Source: Cornus controversa (taxonomy: Eukaryota > Streptophyta > Magnoliopsida > Cornales > Cornaceae). Taken from it: a stretch of DNA of 64,000 bases. The stretch lies in assembly GCA_026545225.1 (NCBI GenBank), contig CM048846.1:83779270-83843269 (forward strand), in the 5' to 3' direction. The stretch's first letter is position 1. The number at the start of each line of letters is the position of its first letter. Below the pieces are notes generated by a model that was not told the DNA's origin, ran no database searches, and was given only the letters and a program-made list of their open reading frames with translations. Positions 32,935 to 44,000 of this stretch are shown piece by piece. Both the position numbers and the translations under genes were made by a program.

Positions 32935-33796
32935 TGTGAGTTACGCGGTGCGGAAGTGGCTGCGAAAGTTTGATTAAAAGCTAGAGGGGGAAAAATAAGT
33001 TTACTTGTTCGTTTGTTTAATTTTTTAGATTAATTTGATTTTAGTCCAATTAAAAATTAATCAACCACACAAGCAAGTAAAGTAAATAAAGTAAAGTTCA
33101 GAGATAACACCAGTGTCTTGATCAACAAGAAATACGTAGTAGTGATTGTTTAAGAAGAGAGAGACATAATCTTAAATCACTCAGTTTATATAGGTGTGCT
33201 TTCAATGAAAAACAAACATATTTTTTTTTGAATTTTTTGCCCTAAAAGATATTTCAAAGCTTTCTCTCTCTAAAACAATATTTTTAAGAAAGCATAATTG
33301 AAGAGAAAGCCTATGAGAGTATTTATAAATGATAAAGTCCGAATTATACTTGAAAAATAAGTTAAAAACCCTATTAGTACGTTTCCCAAAGTTTTAATAT
33401 TTTTCAGAAACCAATTTAAAGCAAAACAGAAGTTTCCTTCTTGAATCAACAACATCAGCAAAGTGGAACCAGTTGCACTTGAAGTGGTAACGGTCACTCT
33501 TTGCAGACTTTTAATTTCTCAACAACCGAGATATGTTGGACCGGTTGCACTTAAAGTGGGACAGGTTGCACTTTGAAAATGTTGAAATTTTAAGTTAAAA
33601 CCCTAGTTTTCAAAATCGAACTTCAAAATATAAAGTGCAAAGTATCCTCACACACTTACCTTGATTATATGATGCTGTCACTTGATCAACGATATCCATG
33701 CAGTTGATCTTTAGCTTCATGATCGATTACAAAGATTTAAACCAAATATTACAACTTCATCATACTTAGTTTTGACACCAAATTTTGCCAATTATA
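32935..33796 (-). repeat. 5' LTR of Copia element B
   Basis: In plus coordinates it begins TGTGAGTTACGCGG and ends GCCAATTATA. The complement of a primer site, TATGATACCAAA, lies next to it at 32,923-32,934. Compared with the 3' LTR it lacks the roughly 250-bp tract found at 17,790-18,017 and about 16 bases at its outer end. Confidence 0.78.
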
Positions 33797-35600
33797 AAAG
33801 GATCACCATCTAGAGGAAATGATGGGAAAGAAAAAGGAAAAGAGGTAGAAGACACAAAAGAACCTGGGATCATTTATTGGACATGTGGTGGTGAAGATCA
33901 TACATTTACTCAATGTCCACATCTTAAAAAGAATAGTTTTAGTGCTAAAAGGAGTTCAAAAGATAAAAAGAAAGCTAAAGCTATGAAAGCTGTTATTCCG
34001 AGTCTAATGTTTCTAATTCTGATAGTAATTATTCTGATGATAATTTTGCTTCTCTTTCCCTCATTACTATTGTGAATGATGAAACTGCTAATGATTCTTC
34101 TTCTGATGCAGGTGAACATGAAAAATATAAAACTTTGAGTGAAGTTGGTTCTGATGATTCTGAAGATGAGAAAGTAAAAAAAGAACCAAGTGAAAGTCAT
34201 ATGTTGAAAGCAATTGAAGAATTGTCTGTTGAAACAATCAAAGTCAACAAGGCTAACAAAGAGCAGTCCAAGGGGATGAAGTAATTAGAAAGTGAGAAAG
34301 ATGCATTAAAAAAGGAGAATGAAAAGAAACTGAAGTTGATTGAAGAAAATAATGTTAATATTTAAAATCTTCAGAGTAAGATAAATTTTTCTCAAAAAAG
34401 GAGGTAAGTCAAATTATTTATGCTAAAGATTTTCTTGTTGCTAAAATTATTTTTCTTGAACTTGAATTGAAAAGGTCATAAGAGAAATATATTGCTTTTA
34501 CTTTGGATAGATTAAGTTTGATGATATGATTAGTGTTTATAAACCTGTAGGAGATAGGACTGAACTAGGTTTTATTGAGTCTTCATCTAATTAGATGGGT
34601 CAAACTGTGTTTGTTAAACCAAATAATTTGACTATGTTCTTTCATAATTTGTAGTGTATGTTAGGTTTGTTTATTTTCAGGTTTAATGAAAACGTGAAAA
34701 TCATAATTTTGTTTGAAATAATGTGAGTTTTTTATGTTTCTTTTAAATTTCTATTTTTTGTGAATGCAAATTGGAAGACGTAATTTATCAATAGATGAAG
34801 TTCTTGAATTATGATATAAACATTGATGACTATTTTGCTTTATTTATTTATTTTTAGCAACAAGTCTTTTAAGTCCATACATTAAGTGAACTAGTCCAAC
34901 TCTAAAATAATTGATTGAAAACCAATGAAAAATTGATTAGATTACATTGTATGAGTTGCAAATTGAGTAATGACATGACAAAAGATTCTACATTCGTTGA
35001 ATTCAGTAGAGAGAAAAATGAGAAATAAAAGAATAAAAAAATGTATATGCTACTAAAAATCTAAGGTAAGGATGTGTTCTAAACTACCAAGATAATTGGG
35101 TATCAATGTATATATATATAAAGGTAAATAAAGTTGTCTTAGGAATTAGCTGGCCTCCACTAGCGTGAAAGCTGTCTTCTTAAGTTGAAAAGAAAATGAA
35201 ATTCAATATGCTTATTTTTGTGTGTTTATGTGATATTTTTTAATACTTATTATCCAATGTGTTTTAGTCGAATGATCCAAGAAATTTGATTAGTTATTGA
35301 TGAAGTTAGATTGCGCACACACACATGGACTTGTTAAATTTCTTTTCTAAATTTTTATAAATATTGTGAATTGTAATTAATGATATAATTACGAAACTGA
35401 GAATATATTTTATTGCAAAGTTTATGAGTTCTAAAATTTTGTGTTCATAAATATTTTGAAAATATTAGAACTCATGATTATGCTTTGGAAAATTAGTCTT
35501 TAACTTTCTCATGTTTGTTTTTAATTGTCTTTATTTTTCAAAAATACAAAAACCCAAAAAGATTTTCTTTATTTTAGGGTTTAATTGGAGAGGCTGATTG
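33797..35600 (+). mobile_element. Copia element A, 3' part (zinc-knuckle gag and tail)
   Basis: Continuation of element A after insertion B. The frame reads KGSPSRGNDGKEKGKEVEDT, then WTCGGEDHTFTQCPHLKK (CCHC knuckle) and an acidic stretch DETANDSSSDAGEHE. After that come VGSDDSEDEKVKKEPSE and a coiled Glu/Lys part to about 34,380. From about 34,640 it is non-coding and AT-rich, and shares TCCAATGTGTTTTAGTCGAA with B. No pol and no 3' LTR were found, so the element is truncated near 35,600 or its LTR is lost. Confidence 0.75.
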
Positions 35601-35984
35601 GAGGTTGAGTTGAATTTTAGGGTCCAAAGTGTGATTTTTCAAATATCACAAAGTTGGATCGATTGTAAAACTTGCAGGGTGTAAGTATTGAGTAAAGTTG
35701 GACCGGTCTCCCTTACTCTATTTCTCATCCCTACTTATCTCTCTCATTACCAATTCAGCAGCTTTTTTTTTTTTTTTGGTTGTGAATTTTGGTATTTTGG
35801 AGGTTGAGATTGTGTTGCAGGTTGATTAGTGCTACTCTATGTTGGTTGTCCAGACAAGTGTTGCCCAAATCTTGAAGTTTCAAAGGTTGGAGACTAGTGC
35901 CTGTTTGGGAGAGCTTTCTTAGACATCAAAAGTCCTTTAAAAAAAAATGTCACACGCTTGTACCAAAAAATAGTTTTGGGTTAA
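35601..35984. other. Spacer after element A
   Basis: No gene is seen. A T-run at 35,764-35,779 and a CCTGTTTGGGAGAGC word near 35,901 that recalls MITE ends, but no partner end was found. Confidence 0.4.
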
Positions 35985-36150
35985 AGAATAGTGTTGAGGT
36001 GGTGTAACGATAAAATTGTTCTATTGTGATTCGGAGATCATGAGTTCGAAATACTGAAATAACTTTCCCATGTCTCGCAATAGCCTCCGTAGGAGAACTC
36101 ATGACTTGTCTTAGAGCCAACCCATGGAAACATTGCAATAAAAGAATAAA
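35985..36150 (+). mobile_element. Au-like SINE remnant
   Basis: Contains GAGGTGGTGTAACGATAAAA (A-box region) and GATCATGAGTTCGAAATACT (B-box region), in the order and spacing of the tRNA-related head of plant Au SINEs. The body is degraded: CTCGCAATAGCCTCCGTAGG follows instead of the usual CAGGGTAAGGCTGCGTAC. About 165 bp. Confidence 0.68.
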
Positions 36151-36222
36151 AACCCATTAAAGTAATTTAATAATAGCCACTCTGATCTTTTTCCAACTCG
36201 GTTATTAACCTTACTAGCAGCA

Positions 36223-37635
36223 TATTTATTTTGAAATATAAGTAACTAGCTTTGATCTGAAAATCAAGTAATAATGTCTCAAAAAGAAAACTAAAAAATC
36301 TCTATATTTATGATTATGCTATCTATCTGTTAGCTTAACCGATTGTTCTTTTGACTTCCTAAGTATATATGGATGCTTTTTTTGAATCCTTAACTTTGAA
36401 TTTGTAAAGTCATGTCTTCACCTGTGTCTCAATTATGCTCTCTGTGAACTAAGCACAACAATTCAACAAATATATACATACATATATACCAATCCATGGA
36501 AATAAAAAAACCACAACCCACTTTTTAATAACTGTCTCATCTAATCACTTTGTTCCTTATCCAAATATCAGACTATGGGGTGTAAATCAAGAGGTTGAAT
36601 CTTAGTGATCATCCAATCAACTTGACAGCCTTTGTTCAATGCCACATGATTTAGTCATTATTGGAGGAAAACCATACACCATTTCACTAACTTCTAGACA
36701 TCAATTTAAGTTTGTGATCAGATACCTCTCACACAAAGCATCTTAAAAAAAATATCGATCTACTGTGAAACCAAAGTGTCTGGTTTGGCATCATATAGCA
36801 CTTGGCTTAGAAAACTAAGTTTATATATATGAATTCATACTATGTAAATTCTTGTTTGTGACATGACCTTTGTTTTGTTTTTTTCCATAACACCAAACGT
36901 AACTCTCATATTTAAGGACTAAAAGACCTTCAAACAATTTCCCCACTCTCTCTAATCTCTCTATACATAGTGTTATATGTAAGTAAACTCAAATGGATGC
37001 TGCTAACAATGCGAAAGAAGATGATAGCCTGGCGAAGTACTGGAAGTCCTTCTCAATAAGCAAGATGTCACTAGGGCAAGAACGAACACTGCGCGAGTCA
37101 CCGGGTTCATTAGACACTCCCACGCATGTCCTCGTGGTCCAGAATGCCCTAGAGGAGTTCACAATAGATCTTGTCGAATGGGTGCTCAAGAATTTCGCCT
37201 TCCAGACTAGTTGCAAAATTACCATCCTCGGAGTAAAACCCTATCTTAACATTGCCCGTGAGTATTTCTCTTTTAAGGCTAGTTTAGTGCATGACACTTT
37301 TGTCATATGAGAGAAGTCAGATGTAAGCAGTCTTATCTCTACATGCAAAGAGGTTGTTTCTCGTTCTGAACTCGTGGCCTCGATTGATGTCACAATGAAG
37401 CAACCTTAGAAACGAGAACATGAAATGATTTTATTTTTTCATTAGTGTCCAAATTAACACTTTTATTAACAACTTATTGGTTTCATAATGTTATTACTTG
37501 TACTGCCTTTATGTAGTCCTTACCAAGACATCTGATATCTGGGCTATGAACATTGAAGACCTGATGGCAACAACAGAGTGGAGGAGCAACACTGTGAAGT
37601 ATCAAAAAGTTCATAGACTGATAGACCTTTGCCTC
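36223..37635 (+). repeat. Intact copy of the duplicated segment (partner 11,441-12,925)
   Basis: Covers the upstream region, exon 1, intron 1 and exon 2 of the USP-fold gene. This copy has a stretch at about 36,553-36,716 (between ATCACTTTG and TTTGTGATCA) that the other lacks. Confidence 0.88.
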
Positions 37636-38457
37636 AAATATGGGGTATTGTAAAACTGTCTAGCCTCTTCAATTCAACTATTTTCCCAATAATATACATA
37701 TAATTATGCAGCTTATCTATCATGCTTTTTTCTGTACATCACAGGTTGTGCCTCAAATAAGACATGAAATGGGGTACCCTCCGGAAGAAGTTGTTGTAAA
37801 GCAGATCGCCCTCTTTCAACCCACACTCGTAGTGTTTGATAGGTACTACTACCAAATATTTACATATACACACACAAAAACATGCACAAATATGTCATCA
37901 ACTTCATGATTTATAAAATTTTATTGTTTGGGATTTATGGCAACAGACATCACAGGAAGCACAGAGAATACTATGCAGAAAAAGTTGCCTGCAAGATGGT
38001 TTTGATGAGGGATGATGGAGATTTTGACTTGATTAGAAGCAACCTATCAAGCCTCATCGATCATGGAGAGAGCACTGTGAAAGAACCACCAGCGTCAACG
38101 TCGCTTCCTACCACAAAGTTGATTCTTACAGGACATATTAAGAAGATTCTCAAGCAGAAGTCCGAAAAACCTCATGCCGAGAGCTCGAGAAAGACATGTT
38201 CAACCGAAAATTCTCATGCAGAGAGCTCGAGAAAAACATGTTCAACCGAAAAATCTCAAGCAGAGAGCTCGAGAAAAACACGTTCAACTGAAAAATCTCA
38301 TGCAGAGAGCTCGAGAAAAACAGGTTCAAGTAAGGAATCAGTGGTAAAAGTTCGGACTAACAAGCGTGAGAATGCTGGCTCGCCTCAGCCATCTTGTGGA
38401 AATAATGTCAAAAGTTGGAACTGTACTCAGACTGCTACACTTAGCCCACTCTATTAA
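36993..38457 (+). CDS. USP-like (adenine nucleotide alpha hydrolase-fold) protein with repeat tail
   Basis: Four exons join in frame with GT-AG introns: 36,993-37,257, 37,517-37,644, 37,745-37,842 and 37,947-38,457 (stop TAA), giving 333 residues. Residues about 45-165 read like the universal-stress-protein Rossmann fold. A strand VLVVQNA is followed by a helix ALEEFTIDLVEWVLKNF and a strand KITILGV. Later comes QIRHEMGYPPEEVVVKQIAL with FQPTLVVFDRH, then a short CKMVLMRDDG. This match is by pattern, not by search, and the nucleotide-binding loop is not obvious. The C-terminal third is basic and Ser-rich, with four 14-residue repeats. Function unknown. USP-fold proteins in plants are linked to stress signalling and some precede kinase domains, but no kinase follows here. 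A strong hairpin lies 38 bp after the stop. Confidence 0.82.
37305..37405 (-). mobile_element. Au-like SINE in intron 1
   Basis: The minus strand reads CGAGGCCACGAGTTCAGAAC, then CTTTGCATGTAGAGATAAGA and CTGCTTACATCTGACTTCTC. This fits the body of the Au SINE (CATGCAGGGTAAGGCTGCGTACA..CC). It lies between exons 1 and 2 at the place where the pseudogene also carries one. Confidence 0.65.
38173..38340 (+). repeat. Four tandem 42-bp coding repeats
   Basis: Four units of 14 codons in the last exon, in frame: HAESSRKTCSTENS, HAESSRKTCSTEKS, QAESSRKTRSTEKS and HAESSRKTGSSKES. Bases vary at a few positions between units. Copy number may be polymorphic because units are near identical. Confidence 0.95.
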
Positions 38458-38494
38458 TGAACCAATGTTGGATAGTGACCTAGAGTTATGATAG

Positions 38495-38559
38495 GCTGTC
38501 CGAACTCCGAACAGCCGATCAATCCCCTCTCTCTTCCAGCTGTTCGGAGTTCGGAGAGC
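38495..38559. other. 21-bp stem hairpin after the USP-fold gene
   Basis: The arms GCTGTCCGAACTCCGAACAGC (38,495-38,515) and GCTGTTCGGAGTTCGGAGAGC (38,539-38,559) pair over 20 of 21 bases with a 23-nt loop. It lies in the presumed 3' UTR of the gene ending at 38,457. Confidence 0.85.
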
Positions 38560-41500
38560 AAATAATCATCCTTTTCTTCAAAGGTTTTGCTGGAAGGATT
38601 GAAAATCAATAACCCGAGTAAATAATCCTATTTTGGGAGTTTTAGAAGTATGGAGAATTGAATAATTTCTTTATTTTGTGTATTGCATTACATATCAGTG
38701 TTGTATCAATTAATAGCAGACCGTGTGTTGGGTCTAAATAATCTCGGCTGTCATTTTTTGAGATAATTGATGGATGTTACAGAGCACTTTATTCACTGAT
38801 TAATTCGTTTTTAATTAGATTTGAATTCTTTTTATAGTTTGGGAAAATTTTGAGATATATATAAAAAGAATTTAGATAGTTGATTAGAGTAAAAGATTCT
38901 TGAAGCTTGTTGGAATGTCGGATTGTTGGACACAAACAGCCACAAGAATCCAAAGTATCTCTAACCCTGCACCCGAGGAATAATGTCTCTCGTAGTAATC
39001 GTTCACAGATCTCTCATTGAGAGAATCAACACCAAAGTATTTCTAATTGTCGGTTAACCCTAACCCTAAGGAATAACGTCTCCCTTACTTATCGTTATCC
39101 CGTCTGAGAAGGATTCTCTCCCGTCAAATCTTTTTCGCGATATTCAGCCACATAAATCATTTTATTCAATCTTATCACTTACAAATTCAGTTCTAACAGA
39201 AATTTTAACATTAAATTTAACAAGATGACGACGTACTTGAATATGAACCCCAAGATAAAAATTTGTAAAGTTCCATAAAGAGATTTGACCATACACCAAA
39301 ATATCTCTAATCCAACCATTGGTTTTTGACAAATAGTAAAAACCAAATAGTTATCAAAATTTGTTCTATCATGTCTTTAAATTTTTAGTAATTTAATGTC
39401 ACAGTGGGTTAATAGAATTAACTATTGCAACTATTGCAAACCCAATCAACAGGAAGTCACCCAGGGCACCAAGAGGCTCAATTTGAAACTAACAGAATTC
39501 ATACACAACCTAAGTAGCCCTACTATAACTATTTAATTGAAACAACTACCTCTAAAACATCCATCGGCAGGATCAAATTCAAAAAGATAAAAAGATGGTC
39601 CTCTCTAATACGAACTGTGGAGCCTAATTATACTATATACATTGACCCAATTTTATAGATTTAATTTTACTATAAGTTGGCGGAGGGTTGCGGGGGCAGC
39701 AACCTTGCCCCCAACCCGAATTTTTTGAAGTGGTATTTTGGTATTTTCACATTTGTTATGTAGTCTTAGGAGGTGCCTATATATCCAGTCTGAAAACCTG
39801 CAATACTAATGACGTAACTCTATATTTTGGATAAACTTATAAATCTGCGTGTCTTTGCTTGCATCTATTAATTTTCGCAACTCTCTCTGTGAGCCAACTT
39901 ATCATTTGTACTCTTTTGTAATCTAAAGAAAAATGATTCATACAGTGAAAGTTATCACTGAATAAATACCGGATTAGGCTCTCCATCCATCCATTGGATG
40001 GTAAAAGTGTAATTAATGTTTGGATATCACTTGCATCATCTAAAGAATGAGAGTGATTCGATTCTCTCTTTCCGTAGGAACTTTCACTACGCCAATCGTT
40101 TATCTAATCTAAATTGTGATAAAACTTTGGAGAGATAGAATCATATTATTGAAGAAAGAATATGATAATTATATAAATATATATGCACCAAGAGAGAATG
40201 CCCTACTTGAGGAGAAAGGAGCTAGTCACACAGAATTTAACCATTTCAAAGAAATTCGAAAGTCCCAAAAGAGGGTTATCAATCAACGTTCCTAAACCTA
40301 CCCTTAGTATCACCACAAACGATAAGCAACATCGCGACAAGAATTAACAGTAATAACGCAAATAATGAAATCATATAATTATTATCCTTTTTCACGAACT
40401 CAAATCATCCATCCTAATTCTCACAGAACACAAAACTCTTAATTTCTGCACACATACATATGCATACATGTATCTATATTATTGTATATGTGTATATAAT
40501 ATATATAAAGCAAAACCAGCCATGCCAGGAAGGAAATCGAAATGGTACCTGTTGGGCTGGAAAGATATTAAAGTTGTCAGGATCAAAATTCTTCGTAGGA
40601 CCGGTAGTGGTTTTCGTAGAATCGAATTACAAAACTAGTAGAAAAACCATTTAAACTAACTTTCTAAAAAATATACCTCTAAAATATAGCAACAATAAAT
40701 ACAAAACACAAAAGAAATATTAAAATACCACTCCAAATATAGTTTACATACAAGATTATGTATGCAACTAGTATCTCAATGCACAAATAAAAGAGGTTCA
40801 AAATATCAATATGTCAAATAATCAGGAATATGGCCATATAATTCAATCTAGCCAAACGAAATCAAAATAGATCCTGTACACAGAGAGAAATACAATCAAT
40901 GACAGGCTATTATAAATCAAGCAAGATATGCCATTGCGTGTGCTTGTGGTGTATGCACAGGAAGGAAAGAAGACTTGTTGAGTTATTGTAGTGCAAAAGC
41001 GTAGAAGATTGGGCCCAAAATAGTTGGGCTTCCTAATTTTAAATAAGTTTTGACCCAAATAACTATACAAAACAACTAAATGAAGCCCACTGTGTGAGAT
41101 GGGGAGAATCGTGATTTTATGGGCAATTTTACGAGCGATTCTACGATTCTATCCCAGGAATGATTTTTATATGATTTGGATCGGTTTCTTGTAGTTCGAA
41201 TCATGGTGATATCATGTGGTAGGATCCGCCACCCACTCACACAAATACTATATAGACTATAAATCATATTCTTACTTAAAAAAAGATAATTACTATAAAA
41301 TATAATAAGTATTTGGAGGTCTTTCAATGTGAATGAAACATTTCATTAATTAATAGCTAAAACTGATATCACTTACATGTTGAGTGTGAATTTTTATTTA
41401 TTTATTAGATTGTAATATTTAGTGGGAAAGGTATTTCTACATGAATGTAACTTTTTTTTTTTAGTAGTTAGATCACATTATGAAATTTGCATGTTTGCTT

Positions 41501-43124
41501 GAATTTTTTTTTTTCAAATACTTGATATTCGGCAGAATAAGTATTTTTAGTGTGAATGCAACTACAGAATATATGTTAAGTTATATCTCAACCTAAGAAA
41601 AAAAATATTGACACTAAACGTTTTATTTTTTTAATTAAGTTGAAAAGGTACTAATTTAGAGACGATGTAAAAATATTTTTTAATTAAAGTAGTGTTTTAA
41701 AATGTATATAAATATTAAAAACTTTATACACTTTTAATAGAGCATAGATATAAATATAGATGTAGATATAGATATATTTATTTGATAGAATTATGTAAAG
41801 GGCATAGACCCCACAAACTCCAACAAGGAACAAAGCCCAAAGCCTAAACAAGAGAGGCTCAATTAGGTTACAAGCAACAAGGCTGAACGGAAGAGCCTAG
41901 TCCAGCCCAAAATATCAAAAAGAGAACCAACCGGGGCATTCCTCAATGGGCCCAGTCCGAAGAGTAAACCCACAAGACTTGCGCCCAAACCGGCAAACCA
42001 AGCCCCACCACAATTGAACTTTGTAGTGTTAAAAAGTTTATTTCATATTTCTATTTTATTTTATTTTTATATATTTTAACTAGTAAAGTTATTTTTTTTA
42101 GTAATTTTATCTTTTTTATATGTGTCACGATGCAATGTTTGGAAGTCTCAATTGAGATCTTTAATAATTGTGGAGTGAAATTTTCAATAATTTGATAGTT
42201 GAGAGGTATTTAATGCACTTTTGTCTTTATTTTATTAAGGTCCTCCAAATATTTTATGGGCGGAAAATTATTCTTTCTCGGAAACTTAAAAAACAATGGT
42301 CTCCATTAGTACAACGCAGTAGAGTGGAGGAAGTGGGCCTCTCCACTCTATCGCGTGCATCGTGGGAATGGTGAGGGTTGCACTCCTAATTCGCTTTGTA
42401 AGTTTCGGACTGTGTATCACAGTCTTTTATTGACATATATACACATGTTTGTGCACATATAAATAGTAATTTGAATGGAACGCTTTCCGTCCATTGAATG
42501 ATTGAAGTGAGATCCAAAGGAGATGACTCGACCTCCCATTTGGACAGTTCTTTTCGTAGAATGTATCACCGCTCTTGAGCCAAAGTTTCCTCGTAATTTC
42601 TCTTATTAAGTTATAAGAATGATTTATTCAATTTATCATTATCCTTTAGGCACATTAATACATCATAGTAAAATAAAGCTGTGTTGCATGTAATCCATGT
42701 AACAGCATAAATGATTGAAAGTTAGGCACTGTTTTTCTTTATCATTTCCAAATAATAACCACCTCTTTCAAATGGTTTCATAGTAATTTAAAATAAAATT
42801 TCATGCATATATAGAATTTATCATGCAAGAAGCAGGAAAGACAAAGATCTTCAAGAGGAACCAAACTCAATAACAAATTTGGGTTATTAATACATCATAT
42901 ATATAAAACTTTTCTTACTAATATAATATGCTTCAAACTTCGATTTGATAAACTAGAAAAGAACAATGCACGTTGGTTATCGTTCCATACAACTAATAAG
43001 AGCTTCAATGCATGTCCACAAGATACTTATATAAACATCCTCTTGTACAAATAAATTTTATTTTCCTTCATTCTGTAGGTAAGAGGACACTCTTTTTTCA
43101 TAGTGAGATAGTGAGAAGGTATTT
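38560..43124. other. Gene-poor intergenic region
   Basis: No gene is seen over about 4.5 kb. It is AT-rich. 38,930-39,220 and 39,680-40,150 look like decayed LTR-type sequence (for example GGGTTGCGGGGGCAGCAACC near 39,685) but could not be assigned. 41,800-42,010 is a GC-richer patch with repeated AAGCCCAAA words, origin unknown. A purine/T-rich end lies at 42,900-43,080. Confidence 0.4.
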
Positions 43125-43931
43125 TCAAGGAACATAGCCGCCATGACCTCCACCACCACCAGCGCCGCCGCCACCACCACCACCACTGCCATATCCACCA
43201 CCGTGCTCTCCTCCTGCACCACCGCCAGCGCCTCCACCACTGCCATATCCTGATCCACCTGCTCCTCCAGCTCCACCACCACCACCACCACCACTTCCTC
43301 CTCCCCCACCATATCCACCTCCATGTTCCCCACCAGCACCATATCCACCACCGCTGCCAGCTCCTTCACCTCCACCATAACCACCTCCATGCTCTCCACC
43401 TGCACCGTACCCTCCGCCACCACCACTACCACCACCGCCTCCACCACCGGAGCCGCCGCCATGTTCTCCTCCACCACCATATCCTGCACCACTTCCTGAA
43501 CCACCCCCACTTCCAGACCCTGCAGCCCCATGCTCAGCACCAGCTCCGCCACCACCGCCACCACCACTGCCACCTCCACCACCTCCACCATGTTCACCTC
43601 CAGCTCCAGCTCCATATCCTTCACCACCTCCACTACCACCACCAGCACCACTTCCATAGCCAGCAACACCATGTCCACCTACAGCACCACCGCCTGAGCC
43701 TCCACCACCACCGGAGCCTCCACCACCACCATAGCCCCCGGCACCACCACCCCCATACCCACTACCACTTCCGCCACCAATGCCATGGCCTGCGCCATAG
43801 CCGGTGGTACCGCCTGACCCCTGAGTGTAGCCAACACCTCCTTCAAGAGTGAGGAGGGCCCTAGTCGCAGAACATATGCCCAAACCCAATAGCACAAAGA
43901 AAGCAATACTAAGAACTTTGTGTGTTGCCAT
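43125..43931 (-). CDS. Glycine-rich secreted (cell-wall type) protein
   Basis: Single-exon ORF of 268 residues if begun at ATG 43,931 (MATHKVLSIAFFVLLGLGIC). The start residues 1-25 form a signal peptide, with a probable cleavage after CSA/CSATRA. An ATG 27 bases upstream (MWDLNTFIP...) gives 277 residues, but it sits only about 30 bp from the TATA box and hides the signal peptide, so the inner start is preferred. The rest is almost wholly Gly with Ser, Ala, Tyr, His and Glu: repeated GGEHGGG, GYGSG and YGAGAGG units, ending GGGHGGYVP. Class I plant glycine-rich proteins of this type are secreted to the cell wall. No Cys-rich, RNA-binding or oleosin part is seen. The other frames give long ORFs on the same stretch that are only shadows. 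Confidence 0.92.
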   Translation of the reverse strand: MATHKVLSIAFFVLLGLGICSATRALLTLEGGVGYTQGSGGTTGYGAGHGIGGGSGSGYGGGGAGGYGGGGGSGGGGGSGGGAVGGHGVAGYGSGAGGGSGGGEGYGAGAGGEHGGGGGGGSGGGGGGGAGAEHGAAGSGSGGGSGSGAGYGGGGEHGGGSGGGGGGGSGGGGGYGAGGEHGGGYGGGEGAGSGGGYGAGGEHGGGYGGGGGSGGGGGGGAGGAGGSGYGSGGGAGGGAGGEHGGGYGSGGGGGGGAGGGGGHGGYVP

Positions 43932-43988
43932 GGGAATGAATGTGTTTAAATCCCACAACCACGACTTAGAAATGCTTCAAATGTTGGC

Positions 43989-43997
43989 TATTTATAG
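43989..43997 (-). promoter_or_regulatory. TATA box of the glycine-rich protein gene
   Basis: On the minus strand CCCTATAAATAGCC, a strong TATA consensus. It lies about 58 bp upstream of ATG 43,931, so transcription should start near 43,957-43,965, giving a leader of about 30 bases. Confidence 0.8.
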
Positions 43998-44000
43998 GGA

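Larger units (their letters stand above)
17644..33796 (-). mobile_element. Copia element B, gag-only, reverse orientation, inserted in A
   Basis: A 16-kb span, of which about 5.8 kb is B itself. In minus orientation it has: 5' LTR 33,796-32,935, a primer site at 32,934-32,922, gag 32,870-31,859 continuing at 23,028-21,240, a non-coding tract, a purine tract at 20,290-20,275 and a 3' LTR 20,274-17,644. AAAGG stands at both junctions with A (17,639-17,643 and 33,797-33,801), but both outer LTR ends look a few to 16 bases short compared with the inner ends, so this may be microhomology rather than a clean duplication. Family: same as A. The GGGGGAG and CAAAGGGAAAGATTG blocks near the 3' end recall SIRE-type Copia. 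No protease, integrase or reverse transcriptase is present. Confidence 0.82.

Noticed and set aside
39054-39070. CCCTAACCCTAA near 39,057 as a telomere-type repeat
   Set aside because: Only two units and lacking the third A of the plant CCCTAAA repeat, so it is chance.
43058-43678. 206-residue Val/Glu/Met-rich ORF on the minus strand
   Set aside because: A different frame of the glycine-rich coding region (GGN repeats read out of phase); the true frame has a signal peptide and TATA box.
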